Origin: JAJNPS01 sp031378845
Lineage (GTDB): Bacteria; Pseudomonadota; Alphaproteobacteria; Rhodobacterales; Rhodobacteraceae
Direction: 5' to 3'
Assembly (NCBI GenBank): GCA_031378845.1
Contig: JANNES010000003.1
Span: 186,001 to 250,000, forward strand
Length of the DNA stretch: 64,000 bases
Every line of letters begins with the position of its first letter. Positions within the stretch are counted from its first letter, which is position 1. The position numbers were made by a program, and so were the translations under genes. The notes beneath the pieces are model-generated. The model ran no database searches, had not been told where the DNA came from, and worked only from the letters and a program-made list of their open reading frames with translations. This document shows, piece after piece, positions 34,060 through 42,610 of the stretch.

Positions 34060-34072
34060 CACTGCTTTCCAA

Positions 34073-34097
34073 TTCGCATCGCAGGCCGGTTTGTTAC
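34073..34097 (-). promoter_or_regulatory. Candidate SigF-type ECF promoter of the sigF-nrsF operon
   Basis: Read leftward, GTAAC (34097-34093) and CGAA (34076-34073) are 16 bases apart. As I recall, the Caulobacter SigF promoter is GTAACC-N16-CGAA. The -10 element ends 13 bases before the sigF start, so the leader would be very short. Confidence 0.55.
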
Positions 34098-34153
34098 AAA
34101 GCCGATTCGCATCTTTGCAGCCACGACCGCGCAGATACAAAATCGTGAAGACT

Positions 34154-34178
34154 GTAACGAACATCGCAGTCGCGCGAA
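34154..34178 (+). promoter_or_regulatory. Candidate SigF-type ECF promoter facing the CcdA-like gene
   Basis: GTAAC (34154-34158), 16 bases, then CGAA (34175-34178) on the plus strand: the same pattern as the divergent sigF promoter 60 bases away. Transcription would read into the CcdA-like and thioredoxin genes with a leader of about 240 bases, in which I see no convincing small gene (a 52-codon frame from 34261 is not protein-like). Confidence 0.5.
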
Positions 34179-34423
34179 CAGCCTTATAGATAACCAAAGG
34201 CCGCGCCAACTGGTCGCGCCAACCCATGCCGTCGTGCGAACAAGGATAGACCGGACAACAATGCTTATAAGGCCCCACCTTCAGGCGAATGTGACCCCGT
34301 TGCCGTCCCCAGCGGTGTATCGAAAGGCACGTGGCTTGCAGCAAGGCCCGAGGGGCGCGTGGGCGGTCACTGCCTGCGCGCCCCGATTTTCCGCAATCCG
34401 ACCCGGCGCAAGGACCTGAACCG

Positions 34424-35137
34424 ATGGAACTGGTCTTTGCTTATCTCGCGGGTCTGTTGACGCTGATCAACCCTTGCGTCTTGCCCGTGCTGCCGATTGT
34501 CCTGGCCAGCAGCCTGCACCGCGACCGCCGCGCACCTTTGGTACTTGCGGCGGGGTTGAGCTTGTCGTTCGTGATGCTTGGCTTGGGTGTCACCGCGCTT
34601 GGCCCGGCGCTGGGGCTGACCACCGAAACCGTGGCGCACATTGCGGCGCTGCTCATGGTGGGGTTCGGACTGGTCATGCTGATCCCGGCACTCTCCGGCC
34701 GGTTTTCCACAGCGACCGCAGGCTTTGCCGCCCGCGCCGATGCGCAGATCGACGGCACCGTTGACGCCGGGCTGGGCAGTCAGTTCCTGTCTGGCGCCCT
34801 GCTTGGCGCAGTCTGGAGCCCCTGCATCGGTCCGACCCTTGGCGCCGCCATAGCACTTGCCTCGACGGGCGAAAGTCTGGGCCGCGCGGGCGCCATCATG
34901 GTGGCCTTTGCGCTGGGCGTTTCGACCCTGATCGTCACCCTCGCCTACGGCGCGCAATCAGCCATCCGCCGGCGTCAGACCGCGCTGCGTGGTCTGGCCG
35001 CGCGCGCCAAACCCGCGATGGGCATCGTCTTTATTCTGGTCGGTCTGGCGCTTTGGTTTGGCCTCAACAAAGGCATCGAAGGTTGGCTGGTTGAGAACCT
35101 GCCGATCTGGCTGACCGACTTTTCCGTTTCAATCTGA
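34424..35137 (+). CDS. CcdA/DsbD-like membrane thiol-disulfide transporter
   Basis: A 237-residue protein with six membrane helices and the two redox cysteines of the CcdA family: C18 in INPCVLPVLP and C134 in WSPCIGPTLG. Such proteins pass electrons from cytoplasmic thioredoxin to periplasmic partners for cytochrome c assembly or oxidative-damage repair. The ATG at 34424 was chosen because the longer frame upstream is hydrophilic and unconserved. The thioredoxin-like gene follows after 15 bases and is the likely partner. Divergence from sigF/nrsF with a shared promoter motif suggests it is part of that stress regulon. Confidence 0.85.
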   Translation: MELVFAYLAGLLTLINPCVLPVLPIVLASSLHRDRRAPLVLAAGLSLSFVMLGLGVTALGPALGLTTETVAHIAALLMVGFGLVMLIPALSGRFSTATAGFAARADAQIDGTVDAGLGSQFLSGALLGAVWSPCIGPTLGAAIALASTGESLGRAGAIMVAFALGVSTLIVTLAYGAQSAIRRRQTALRGLAARAKPAMGIVFILVGLALWFGLNKGIEGWLVENLPIWLTDFSVSI

Positions 35138-35152
35138 CTGACAGGAGTTCCC

Positions 35153-35560
35153 ATGAAACGTCGCGATTTCCTTGCTCTATCGGCCTCTTTGACGCTGTCG
35201 CCCTTTGCCTTGCGGGCAGGCGAGCCGACGCTTTACACTCCGGGCGCGGCTGAGGCCGCGATGGATGCAGGCAAGATCGTCGTGCTCGATTTCTGGGCCA
35301 GCTGGTGCTCTACCTGTGCCGCACAACAGCGTGTGCTGGCCGCGCTCAAGGCCGAGAACCCAAGCTATGAACAAAATATCGTCTTTTTCCTCATTGATTG
35401 GGATGCGTATGGCGAGGGCGCGTTGTCCAAAGCCCTGAACATCCCCCGCCGCTCCACTCTTGTGGCGCTGAAAGGCCGGGCAGAGGTCGGCCGGATCGTC
35501 GCAGGCACCTCCAAGGCCGACATCAAGGCATTGCTCGACGCGGCCCTCGCCTCGGCCTGA
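35153..35560 (+). CDS. Thioredoxin-like periplasmic protein
   Basis: A 135-residue exported thioredoxin-fold protein. The N-terminus (MKRRDFLALSASLTLSPFALRAG) has a twin-arginine pattern and signal-peptide shape. The active site is WASWCSTC with C52 and C55. Later RRSTLVALKGRAEVGRIVAG matches the C-terminal part of the fold, though the usual cis-Pro appears as a Ser-Thr segment. It probably receives electrons from the CcdA-like protein encoded just upstream, resembling split DsbD systems. The substrate protein is unknown. Confidence 0.82.
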   Translation: MKRRDFLALSASLTLSPFALRAGEPTLYTPGAAEAAMDAGKIVVLDFWASWCSTCAAQQRVLAALKAENPSYEQNIVFFLIDWDAYGEGALSKALNIPRRSTLVALKGRAEVGRIVAGTSKADIKALLDAALASA

Positions 35561-35780
35561 CCAGATGACGTCAAATGCGCCGTGCCAAGGCCGTCTTGCG
35601 CATCCGCGCAGGACCAAGACGCATCAAGATGTCGTCTGCGGTATCGCTTGCACAATTCAGCCAGTCTGACCGCGCAACAAACCGACGCGCCATCAATCAG
35701 CGTTTGGATCTGGCGATCCGCAAGCGGTTTTGTCACAGTGTACCGGCAGCCCGCCCGCCAATCCTGCCGAGGAGACGTCC

Positions 35781-36881
35781 GTGAAGATCACAGCAATCCG
35801 CGCCTATCAGGTTGATCTGCCTCTGAAGGAAGGGCGCTATAGCTGGTCCAACGGAAACTATGTCGATGTCTTTGATACAACCATCGTGGAGGTTCAGACC
35901 GATGCGGGCATAACCGGCTACGGCGAATGCTGCCCGCTTGGGTCGGCCTACCTGCCGGCCTATGCGCTTGGTGTCCGCTCGGGCCTCGCGGAGATCGCGC
36001 CAAAGGTCATCGGGTTTGATCCACGCGATCTTGGCACGCTGAACCGTCACATGGATGCGGTCCTGCGCGGGCATCCTTATGTCAAGGCCGCCATCGACGT
36101 TGCCTGCTGGGACATCCTGGGCAAATCGACCGGGCTGCCAGTCTATCAGCTTTTGGGCGGCAAAGCGCAGGACGACATCAAGCTTTACCGGGCGATCTCG
36201 CAGATCGAACCCGCCGCGATGGCCGCCAATGTCGCGAAATATCGCGCCGAGGGCTACACCAAGTTCCAGCTCAAGGTCGGGTCCGATGCCGACAGCGATA
36301 TCGAGCGCATCCGCCTTTGCGCGCGCGAAATGCGCCCAGGGGATGTTCTGGTTGCGGATGCCAACACCGGCTGGACAATGCACGAGGCGGCCCGTGTGGT
36401 GAATGCGGTGCGCGACGTGGATGTCTATATCGAACAGCCCTGCCCCACCTACGAGGAATGTCTGGTGACCCGTCGCCGCACGTCCCTGCCCTTTGTGCTG
36501 GACGAGGTGATCGGCAGTGTGGGCGACCTCACACGCGGGCTGGCCGATGGCGCGATGGATGTGATCAACCTGAAAATCTCCAAGGTGGGCGGGCTGACCA
36601 AGGCGCGCATGATCCGCGATTTATGCGTCTATGCCGGCATTCCGATGACCATCGAGGATACCTGGGGCGGTGATATCGTGACCGCCACCATCGCGCATCT
36701 GGCCCAATCCACGCCCGAGGAGTTCAGCTTTTCAGCGACAGACTTCAATTCCTACGGGACGGTCGACATAGCTGACGGTGCGCCAAAACGCGTCAACGGC
36801 GTGATGCGTGCGCCCGATGCGCCGGGGTTAGGCTTTGAACCCATCATGGCAGCACTCGGCGATCCGGTATGGCAGGTCTGA
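35781..36881 (+). CDS. Enolase-superfamily dehydratase, cis-3-hydroxy-L-proline dehydratase-like
   Basis: A 366-residue member of the mandelate racemase/muconate lactonizing group. Acid/base lysine region KFQLKVG near 165, metal ligands in VADANTGW near 193, EQPCPTYEE near 219 and VLDEVIG near 245, and a second lysine in NLKISKVGG near 268 are all present. The opening ITAIRAYQVDLPLKEGRYSW and GYGECCPLGSAYLPAYALG match, as I recall them, characterised cis-3-hydroxy-L-proline dehydratases of Labrenzia; 4-hydroxyproline betaine epimerase is a close relative. The GTG at 35781 follows a GAGGAG site. It appears monocistronic, with no hydroxyproline transporter or ketimine reductase beside it. Confidence 0.75.
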   Translation: MKITAIRAYQVDLPLKEGRYSWSNGNYVDVFDTTIVEVQTDAGITGYGECCPLGSAYLPAYALGVRSGLAEIAPKVIGFDPRDLGTLNRHMDAVLRGHPYVKAAIDVACWDILGKSTGLPVYQLLGGKAQDDIKLYRAISQIEPAAMAANVAKYRAEGYTKFQLKVGSDADSDIERIRLCAREMRPGDVLVADANTGWTMHEAARVVNAVRDVDVYIEQPCPTYEECLVTRRRTSLPFVLDEVIGSVGDLTRGLADGAMDVINLKISKVGGLTKARMIRDLCVYAGIPMTIEDTWGGDIVTATIAHLAQSTPEEFSFSATDFNSYGTVDIADGAPKRVNGVMRAPDAPGLGFEPIMAALGDPVWQV

Positions 36882-37683
36882 CCCCGGGGGTCCCCCAAAA
36901 GGCGACGCTTGGCGCCGTGCGCGGCGACAGTGGGCTGATCAAGGCGCCGGCTGCGGGTCGGCACGGAACTCTTGAACAGTGTCGTTCACACAAGCCCGGA
37001 CCCCGGGTGGCACGAGACGCCTGCCGGGGCAGACCGTCTGGACACGCAGCGGGGCGGCCATCTTGACCGGTGCGGGCCGCGACATGGCGGCAATCGGCTT
37101 TTCGACCTTTGGCAATGTCGCCGCCCGCGATATCTGAAGCCACGAGCATGACGAAGACGCGCAGATCGTGAAAAACATCGCCAATATCCGCGTGCCCTTC
37201 ATCGCCGCGACCGAAGGCAAGGCGCACATCCCCGCCGCATCTGTCGTGACAGCGAGTGTCATGGTGTCCGGGGCAAGCGCCAACTTCGGCGACCTGGCGC
37301 ACTTTGCGGGTGGCACCATGACGGGCGCCGACGTCAACTTGAGCGGCCCTGCCGCGCCGGTGCTGGCCGGGCCGGGGCCTTCGGCCTCAACCCCGAGCCG
37401 ACCCGCGCCCAGCCCGCAAGGGACCGGGGCTTCATCTTTGAAGTCGTGGCCGGATGGCAGCGCGTTGGCCCGCACGCTCTTTGCCGGGCCTTTGTTGATG
37501 GCCCTTGGAGCCGCTTGATACACCTTTGTCTCGCGCGCGGCTGGGGCCTTCGTCCGGCGCTTGGCCCTGACCCTGGGCGCGATGGCTGCATTCTGGTTGA
37601 TCTTTGACGAACGCCGACCGCGCCGCTGCCCCGTCGATTCATCCGGCTTGGCCCAAGTGCCCCGCACCACCGCACGCCGTGGT
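36882..37683 (+). other. About 800 bases without a convincing gene; possible degenerate coding remnant
   Basis: No recognisable intact gene. One plus-strand frame stays open from GTG 36979 to past 37683, except for two TGA codons (37135-37137 and 37516-37518). It reads as a plausible but unrecognised protein with a proline-rich linker and a late hydrophobic stretch (LALTLGAMAAFWLIF). It may be a pseudogene or simply GC-driven open frame. The long minus-strand frame here is basic and low-complexity and looks like a shadow. It lies between the hydroxyproline-type dehydratase and the convergent HisD-like gene. Confidence 0.35.
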
Positions 37684-39000
37684 TCAGGCGGCGTCGTCGG
37701 TCGGCCTCAGGTCGAAGTATTCACCGGGAAAGAACTTGGCAAGACGAACATCGGCGGAACGGGCATGCCCCTCCATCCCTTCCATCCGCGAAATGCGCGC
37801 TGTGGCCAGCGCCAGTGATCGCGATGCCATGCGGGTCGCCCGCTGCCAGGTCACTGTTTTCATGAACTTATGAACCGACAACCCCCCCGTATAGCGCCCC
37901 GCACCAGATGTTGGCAGCACATGGTTTGGCCCCGAGCATTTGTCGCCAAAGGCAACGGTCGTCTCTTCGCCCAAGAACAGCGAGCCGTACGAGCGCAGTC
38001 GCCGCAGCCACCAGTCCAGATCGGCAGCCTGCACATGCAGATGTTCCGGCGCGTAGTCGTCGGCCACCAGCGCCATGCCCTCGGCGCTATCGCAAAGCAT
38101 CACTTCGGCATAGTCGGCCCAGGCTGCCGCCGCATTCGCCGCGTTCAATTCGGGCAGTTCCGCGATCAATTGCGGCACCAACGCCATGACCTGCTCGGCC
38201 AGCGCGCGGTCAGTCGTGACCAGCCAGACCGGCGAGTTATAGCCGTGCTCGGCCTGCCCCACCAGATCCCACGCCACCAGATGCGGGTCCGCCGTCGCGT
38301 CGGCAATCACCATACTGTCGGTGGGGCCTGCAAACATGTCGATGCCGACCTGCCCGTATAAAATACGCTTTGCCTCGGCCACGTATTGGTTGCCAGGGCC
38401 GACCAGAATGTCGGCTTTTGGCAGCCCGAACAGCCCGTTGGCCATGGCAGCCACACCTTGCACGCCACCGAGGTTCAAGATCACATCCGCGCCGCACAGA
38501 TCCATCGCAAAGATGATCGCAGGCGGGATGCCCACGCCGGGGCGCGGCGGGGAACACGCGGCGATATGCGGCACGCCGGCGACCTTGGCGGTGGTGATCG
38601 TCATGATCGCGGATGCGATATGGCTGTAGCGCCCACCCGGCACGTAGCAGCCTGCCGAGGAGACGGCGATCTGCTTTTGCCCGGCCATCAGGCCCGGCAG
38701 GATCTCGATGTCGCAATCCGTGATCGTGGCGCGCTGCGCCTCTGCAAAGCGGCTGATGTTGCGATGCGCAAACCGGATGTCGCCTTTCAGCTTTTCGGGC
38801 AACTGGGCGGCCGCCTCGGCCCGCGTTTCGGCCGAAACGACGATATCGCCCTGCCATTTGTCAAGTTCGCGGGCAAAGCGCACGGCGGCCGCATCGCCGT
38901 CACGCGCCAGTTCCGCCAGCATCGCCTCGACGGCGGCGCGCACATCTGTTTGCCCCGTTTCCGCCGAACGGGTCGATTTCTTCAGGTAGATCATGGTCAT
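37684..39000 (-). CDS. HisD-family dehydrogenase (HpsN-like), sulfonate operon
   Basis: A 438-residue zinc-dependent, NAD-linked four-electron dehydrogenase of the histidinol dehydrogenase family. Family sites are present: FAGPTDSMVIAD near 228, GQAEHGYNS near 252, DDYAPEHLHVQ near 324 (catalytic Glu-His pair) and FGDKCSGPNHVLP near 357. It is not a biosynthetic HisD by context; it closes an operon of sulfonate uptake and cysteate cleavage. HpsN, a relative, oxidises (R)-2,3-dihydroxypropane-1-sulfonate to sulfolactate. Because HisD itself turns an amino alcohol into an amino acid, oxidation of cysteinolate to cysteate would fit the neighbours even better. Which substrate is used cannot be read here. 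Confidence 0.82.
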   Translation of the reverse strand: MTMIYLKKSTRSAETGQTDVRAAVEAMLAELARDGDAAAVRFARELDKWQGDIVVSAETRAEAAAQLPEKLKGDIRFAHRNISRFAEAQRATITDCDIEILPGLMAGQKQIAVSSAGCYVPGGRYSHIASAIMTITTAKVAGVPHIAACSPPRPGVGIPPAIIFAMDLCGADVILNLGGVQGVAAMANGLFGLPKADILVGPGNQYVAEAKRILYGQVGIDMFAGPTDSMVIADATADPHLVAWDLVGQAEHGYNSPVWLVTTDRALAEQVMALVPQLIAELPELNAANAAAAWADYAEVMLCDSAEGMALVADDYAPEHLHVQAADLDWWLRRLRSYGSLFLGEETTVAFGDKCSGPNHVLPTSGAGRYTGGLSVHKFMKTVTWQRATRMASRSLALATARISRMEGMEGHARSADVRLAKFFPGEYFDLRPTDDAA

Positions 39001-39011
39001 TCGGATCCCGC

Positions 39012-39884
39012 TTACATGCGGCCCTTCCAGGGCACGAGTTTACGCTCGACAAAGCGCATCAATAAATCAAAGGCATAAGCAATGATCGCGATCACGATGA
39101 TGCCCATGATGACGGTCGAAGTTTGCAAGAACTGGCTGGCGGTCAGCACCATGTAACCAAGCCCCTTGGTGGCGGCGACCATTTCGGCGGCCACCAGCGT
39201 GGTCCACCCGAATCCGATGCCGATGCGCATGGCCGTCAAAATCTCGGGCAAGGCCGAAGGCAAGATCACCTGCAGCATCACCTGCCAACGGCTGGCGCCG
39301 AATGAATAGGCCGCGTGGATCTGCTCGATCGCAGCAGACTTCACGCCTGACCGCGCGCCCAGCGCCACCGGGGCCAGCACAGACAGAAAGATCAACAGCA
39401 CCTTGGAGGTCTCGCCGATGCCGAACCAGATGATCATCAGGGGCAGATAGGCCAGGGGCGGGATCGGGCGATAAAACTCCAGCGGCGGATCAAAGACGCC
39501 GCGGATGAACGGGCTCATCCCCATGGCGATGCCCAGCGGGATGCCGACCAGGCAGGCTAGCAAGAAGGCCCCGAACACCCGCGCCGCCGAGATGCCGACA
39601 TGTTCCATGAACGGCGTGTTGGTGAAACCCTTGTTCCAGACATCAATGAATTTGCCAAAAACCGCCTGTGGTGACGGCAGGAACAGCGGTTTGACCCAGC
39701 CCATAGAGGTGACCAGCCACCACACGAATATGATGAACAGGATCGAGGCGATCGACAGCAGCCGAGTTTCGCCCTGCCCCGGCACGCCGTAGGTTTCCCC
39801 CGGTTTGGTCGCGCGGGCTTTCATCAGGAAAAACAGCACTCCCTTCTTCTTGCCTTGGGTGTTTGGATAGGAATGTTCGGTCAT
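39012..39884 (-). CDS. TauC-like ABC permease (sulfonate/taurine type)
   Basis: A 290-residue inner-membrane permease of the nitrate/sulfonate/taurine ABC class, with about six helices and the cytoplasmic EAA loop (AAYSFGASRWQVMLQVILPSALPEI, about 193-217) that contacts the ATPase. A basic cytoplasmic N-terminal extension of about 40 residues precedes the first helix. The start overlaps the ATPase stop (4 bases). Together with the ATPase and binding protein it would import a C3 sulfonate, judging from the enzymes in the operon. Confidence 0.87.
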   Translation of the reverse strand: MTEHSYPNTQGKKKGVLFFLMKARATKPGETYGVPGQGETRLLSIASILFIIFVWWLVTSMGWVKPLFLPSPQAVFGKFIDVWNKGFTNTPFMEHVGISAARVFGAFLLACLVGIPLGIAMGMSPFIRGVFDPPLEFYRPIPPLAYLPLMIIWFGIGETSKVLLIFLSVLAPVALGARSGVKSAAIEQIHAAYSFGASRWQVMLQVILPSALPEILTAMRIGIGFGWTTLVAAEMVAATKGLGYMVLTASQFLQTSTVIMGIIVIAIIAYAFDLLMRFVERKLVPWKGRM

Positions 39885-40669
39885 GCGAGCGCCTCCTCAT
39901 CTGAAAAGATGATCTTCAGAACCTCTTCGCGCAGGGCGATGAATTCGCGGCTGGCCTTGACCTCGCGCGCCGGCGCCCCATCCAGGAACTGGCGTGAAAA
40001 CGGCAGATCAAAGCGGTGGGTGATGCGGCCCGGACGTGGCGACATCACGATCAGCTTGGTGCCCATGAACAGCGCCTCTTCGACCGAATGGGTGATGAAG
40101 AACACTGATTTCGCGGTGGTGTGCCAGATGTTCAGGATCAACTCTTGCGCCTTTTCGCGGGTCAGCGCGTCAAGCGCCCCCAAGGGTTCGTCCATCAGCA
40201 GCACCTTGGGGTCACAGGTCAGCGCGCGGGCAATGCCGACCCGCTGCTGCATGCCGCCCGACAACTTGTAGACGCGCGCACTTTCAAACTCGCTCAGGCC
40301 CAGCAGTTTGATGAAGCCCCGCGCGATGTCATACCGCTTTTCAGCTCCAACCCCCTGAAGTTTCAGCCCAAAGGCCACGTTGTCCAGTACGTTCAGCCAG
40401 GGCATCAGCGCGTGTTTTTGAAACACCACGGCCCGGTCTGCACCCGGCCCCTGAACCCGCCCGCCGTCCAGCAAGATCTCGCCCGATGACGGCGACAGAA
40501 ACCCCGCGATCAGCGACAACAGCGTGGATTTGCCGCAGCCCGACGCGCCAAGCGCCACGACGAAATCATCATCCACGATATCCAGATCGATCTTCTGAAG
40601 CGCCTCGACAGGCGGCCGCCCGTCTGCGGTAGGATAGACCACCGACGCTTGTTTGACGTTCAGACCCAT
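39881..40669 (-). CDS. TauB-like ABC ATP-binding protein
   Basis: A 262-residue ATPase of the nitrate/sulfonate/taurine class: Walker A GASGCGKST near 41, signature LSGGMQQRV near 138, Walker B VLLMDEPLGALD near 158 and the switch His in FFITHSVEEA near 193. I chose ATG 40669 because the upstream codons are not conserved. It is 72 bases after the binding-protein gene and overlaps the permease gene. All catalytic motifs are intact. Confidence 0.88.
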   Translation of the reverse strand: MGLNVKQASVVYPTADGRPPVEALQKIDLDIVDDDFVVALGASGCGKSTLLSLIAGFLSPSSGEILLDGGRVQGPGADRAVVFQKHALMPWLNVLDNVAFGLKLQGVGAEKRYDIARGFIKLLGLSEFESARVYKLSGGMQQRVGIARALTCDPKVLLMDEPLGALDALTREKAQELILNIWHTTAKSVFFITHSVEEALFMGTKLIVMSPRPGRITHRFDLPFSRQFLDGAPAREVKASREFIALREEVLKIIFSDEEALA

Positions 40670-40741
40670 TCTGCCCCCCCTGCCCCTTGTCATGTGGCCG
40701 CAGCCAAGGCGACGCCCCGGCTGCGAGCTTGAGCGTTGACC

Positions 40742-41728
40742 TTACTTCGCGGCCTCCGCGATGGTGGTATTCACGAAGGGCGTGTAGTCGTCGATCGCCG
40801 CGTCAATCCGGCCGGCCTTGACCAGGAAATCGGCAGTGGTCTTCATGTTGGCGGCAGCCCCCCCCATCCAGGCCGGGGAAAGCTGGTCGGCCAAGGGGAT
40901 GAAGGTAAAGCCCTTCAGGATGCCGGGCACCTGATCGGGGGCGGCACCGGTTATCTCGGCGATCTTCTTCACCGGATCACTGTCGGCGGTCCAGGCGGCC
41001 GGATCGGCAAGGTAGGCCATGTTGACCTCGTTCAGGGTCTTGGCGAACGCCACCATCTTGTCGGGATTGGCCGCCGCAAAGTCTTTGTTCACCACCCAGC
41101 CGTCAAAGGTCGGAAAGCCCCAGGCGGCGGTTTGATCTGCGCCGACGATAAAGGTACCGGTTTGCAGAATCTGGTTCTGCACCGGCTCCCAGATAAAGGC
41201 CGCATCAACCTGCCCCGAATCCCAGGCTGCGGCAATCTGGTCCGCGGGCAGGTTCATGATCGTGACATCGGTTTCGGCAATGCCCGCATGCGCAAGCGCG
41301 CCCATCAACGAGTAGTGCGCCGTCGAGCCCACCGGAACCGCGATGCGCTTGCCCTTCACGTCCTCAAGCTTGGTGATGCCTGAGGCTTTGGTTGCGATCA
41401 GGCTTTCCGCGGTGCCAAGGCCTTCGGCGATCATGAAGAGCTCGATCTCGAGGCCCTGGCTGGTGCCGATGGACAGGGGCGACGAGCCAAGCTCGGACAG
41501 TTGCACATCGCCCGATGCCATCGCGGCGATCACTTCGGTGCCCGAACCGAACTGACGCCATTCGATGGTCCAGCCGGTGGCGGCGTCGAACTTGCCTTCG
41601 GCGCGGGCAACCTGCATCGGTGTCGGGTTGCCAAAGTGGCCGATGATCACATTTTCGGCCAAAGCGGCACCCGCAGTCAGCGCGAGCACGGCGGTACCGA
41701 TCAGCAGGTTTTTGAGCGTTCGTTTCAT
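40742..41728 (-). CDS. TauA-like periplasmic sulfonate-binding protein
   Basis: A 328-residue exported solute-binding protein (signal peptide MKRTLKNLLIGTAVLALTAGAALA) of the taurine/aliphatic-sulfonate class: VIIGHFGNPTPMQVARAEGKFD at the mature start, GSGTEVIAAMASGDVQL near 64, GKRIAVPVGSTAHYSL near 124 and DAAFIWEPVQNQIL near 175. The ATG at 41728 has an AGGAG-type site just upstream (antisense CTCCT at 41735-41739). It would deliver the substrate to the TauC/TauB-like pair encoded next. Confidence 0.88.
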   Translation of the reverse strand: MKRTLKNLLIGTAVLALTAGAALAENVIIGHFGNPTPMQVARAEGKFDAATGWTIEWRQFGSGTEVIAAMASGDVQLSELGSSPLSIGTSQGLEIELFMIAEGLGTAESLIATKASGITKLEDVKGKRIAVPVGSTAHYSLMGALAHAGIAETDVTIMNLPADQIAAAWDSGQVDAAFIWEPVQNQILQTGTFIVGADQTAAWGFPTFDGWVVNKDFAAANPDKMVAFAKTLNEVNMAYLADPAAWTADSDPVKKIAEITGAAPDQVPGILKGFTFIPLADQLSPAWMGGAAANMKTTADFLVKAGRIDAAIDDYTPFVNTTIAEAAK

Positions 41729-41801
41729 TGGTCGTCTCCTTGTTGCGTTAAAGTCCAGGCGCATTCGCGCTTCTTGTTTGCGGCCGGGTGCTGGCCATTT
41801 T

Positions 41802-42506
41802 CTAAGTCTCGTTCCTTTGCGTGGCAAAGGTGATGATGCCGTTGACCAATTGGTCAAGCGTATCAAAAGAAATGCTGCCGGTGGCTGCAGCGTCGGGAAT
41901 CAGCGAAAATTCGGTGCAGGCAATCATCTGCACCTTAGCACCTTTAACCAAAAGCTCGGCCGAAGCTTGCTCCAGGACGGCCCGTGCCGCCGCATTGGCC
42001 CCGGTGGCCTTGATGCCGCGAATGGCGGCCAGCAGCGCGGCCTCGTCGTCGGCATAGACGGCAAAAACACCCGCTGCCGCACAAGCCGCATCGAACAAGC
42101 CAACGTGCCGCACGGCGGGGGACGCGATGATGCCGACGCGCCCGCCCTTGCCGGCAAGGCGCGCGGCATGGGCCACGGACAACTGCACCATGTCGATCAA
42201 GGGCACAGCGGCGGCGGCGCGAATGGCCGGGGCATAGTGATGTGCGGTATTGCAGGGCATCGCAAGCGCCTCGGCCCCCGCCGCCTGAAGGCGCTTGGCC
42301 ATGGCAGCCAGAACCGGGCCGGGGTCCTTGCCGGTTTGTTCGATCAGATGGCGGATACGCGATGGCACCTGGGGGTTTTGATCCACGATCAACGGGATAT
42401 GGTCGGCGTCGTCGCGCGCCGGTGTGGCCGCGATGATCTTTTGCATCAACAGCACCGTGGCCTGCGGTCCCATGCCGCCGAGGATCCCCACCCGACGCAG
42501 GGTCAT
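41802..42506 (-). CDS. Aspartate/glutamate racemase-family protein in the sulfonate operon
   Basis: A 234-residue cofactor-independent amino-acid racemase family protein: VGILGGMGPQAT at the start, the first catalytic Cys in MPCNTAHHY near 86 and the second in IACTEFSLI near 194, with GIIASPAVRH between. Both cysteines are present, so it should be active. Family members racemise Asp or Glu; cysteate is the sulfonate analogue of aspartate, so D/L-cysteate interconversion ahead of CuyA is the natural guess. Its ATG overlaps the end of a 34-codon upstream frame by 4 bases. Confidence 0.82.
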   Translation of the reverse strand: MTLRRVGILGGMGPQATVLLMQKIIAATPARDDADHIPLIVDQNPQVPSRIRHLIEQTGKDPGPVLAAMAKRLQAAGAEALAMPCNTAHHYAPAIRAAAAVPLIDMVQLSVAHAARLAGKGGRVGIIASPAVRHVGLFDAACAAAGVFAVYADDEAALLAAIRGIKATGANAAARAVLEQASAELLVKGAKVQMIACTEFSLIPDAAATGSISFDTLDQLVNGIITFATQRNET

Positions 42507-42607
42507 GCCGCCCCCTCCCGCCGCATCACGTCCACCGGCGCCGCAATCGCCGCGCCGGGGACTGCCATCTGCGCGGTAAAGCGGCAAGTGAACCTGGCGC
42601 GCGCCAT
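42503..42607 (-). CDS. Possible 34-residue small ORF coupled to the racemase gene
   Basis: ATG at 42607 opens 34 codons that end in TGA overlapping the racemase ATG (ATGA), directly after the cysteate lyase stop. The peptide is basic and Ala-rich (starts MARARFTCRF). No family is recognised. It could be a translational coupler or chance; the 4-base overlap is the only support. Confidence 0.25.
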   Translation of the reverse strand: MARARFTCRFTAQMAVPGAAIAAPVDVMRREGAA

Positions 42608-42610
42608 GGA

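Noticed and set aside
32882..34072. Single 396-codon frame covering both the anti-sigma gene and the region of the sigma gene
   Set aside because: Only the part from 33517 onward is protein-like (NrsF); the rest is the sigma gene read in the wrong frame.
37684..39000. Biosynthetic histidinol dehydrogenase
   Set aside because: No other his genes nearby and the gene belongs to the sulfonate-use operon; a catabolic HisD relative fits better.
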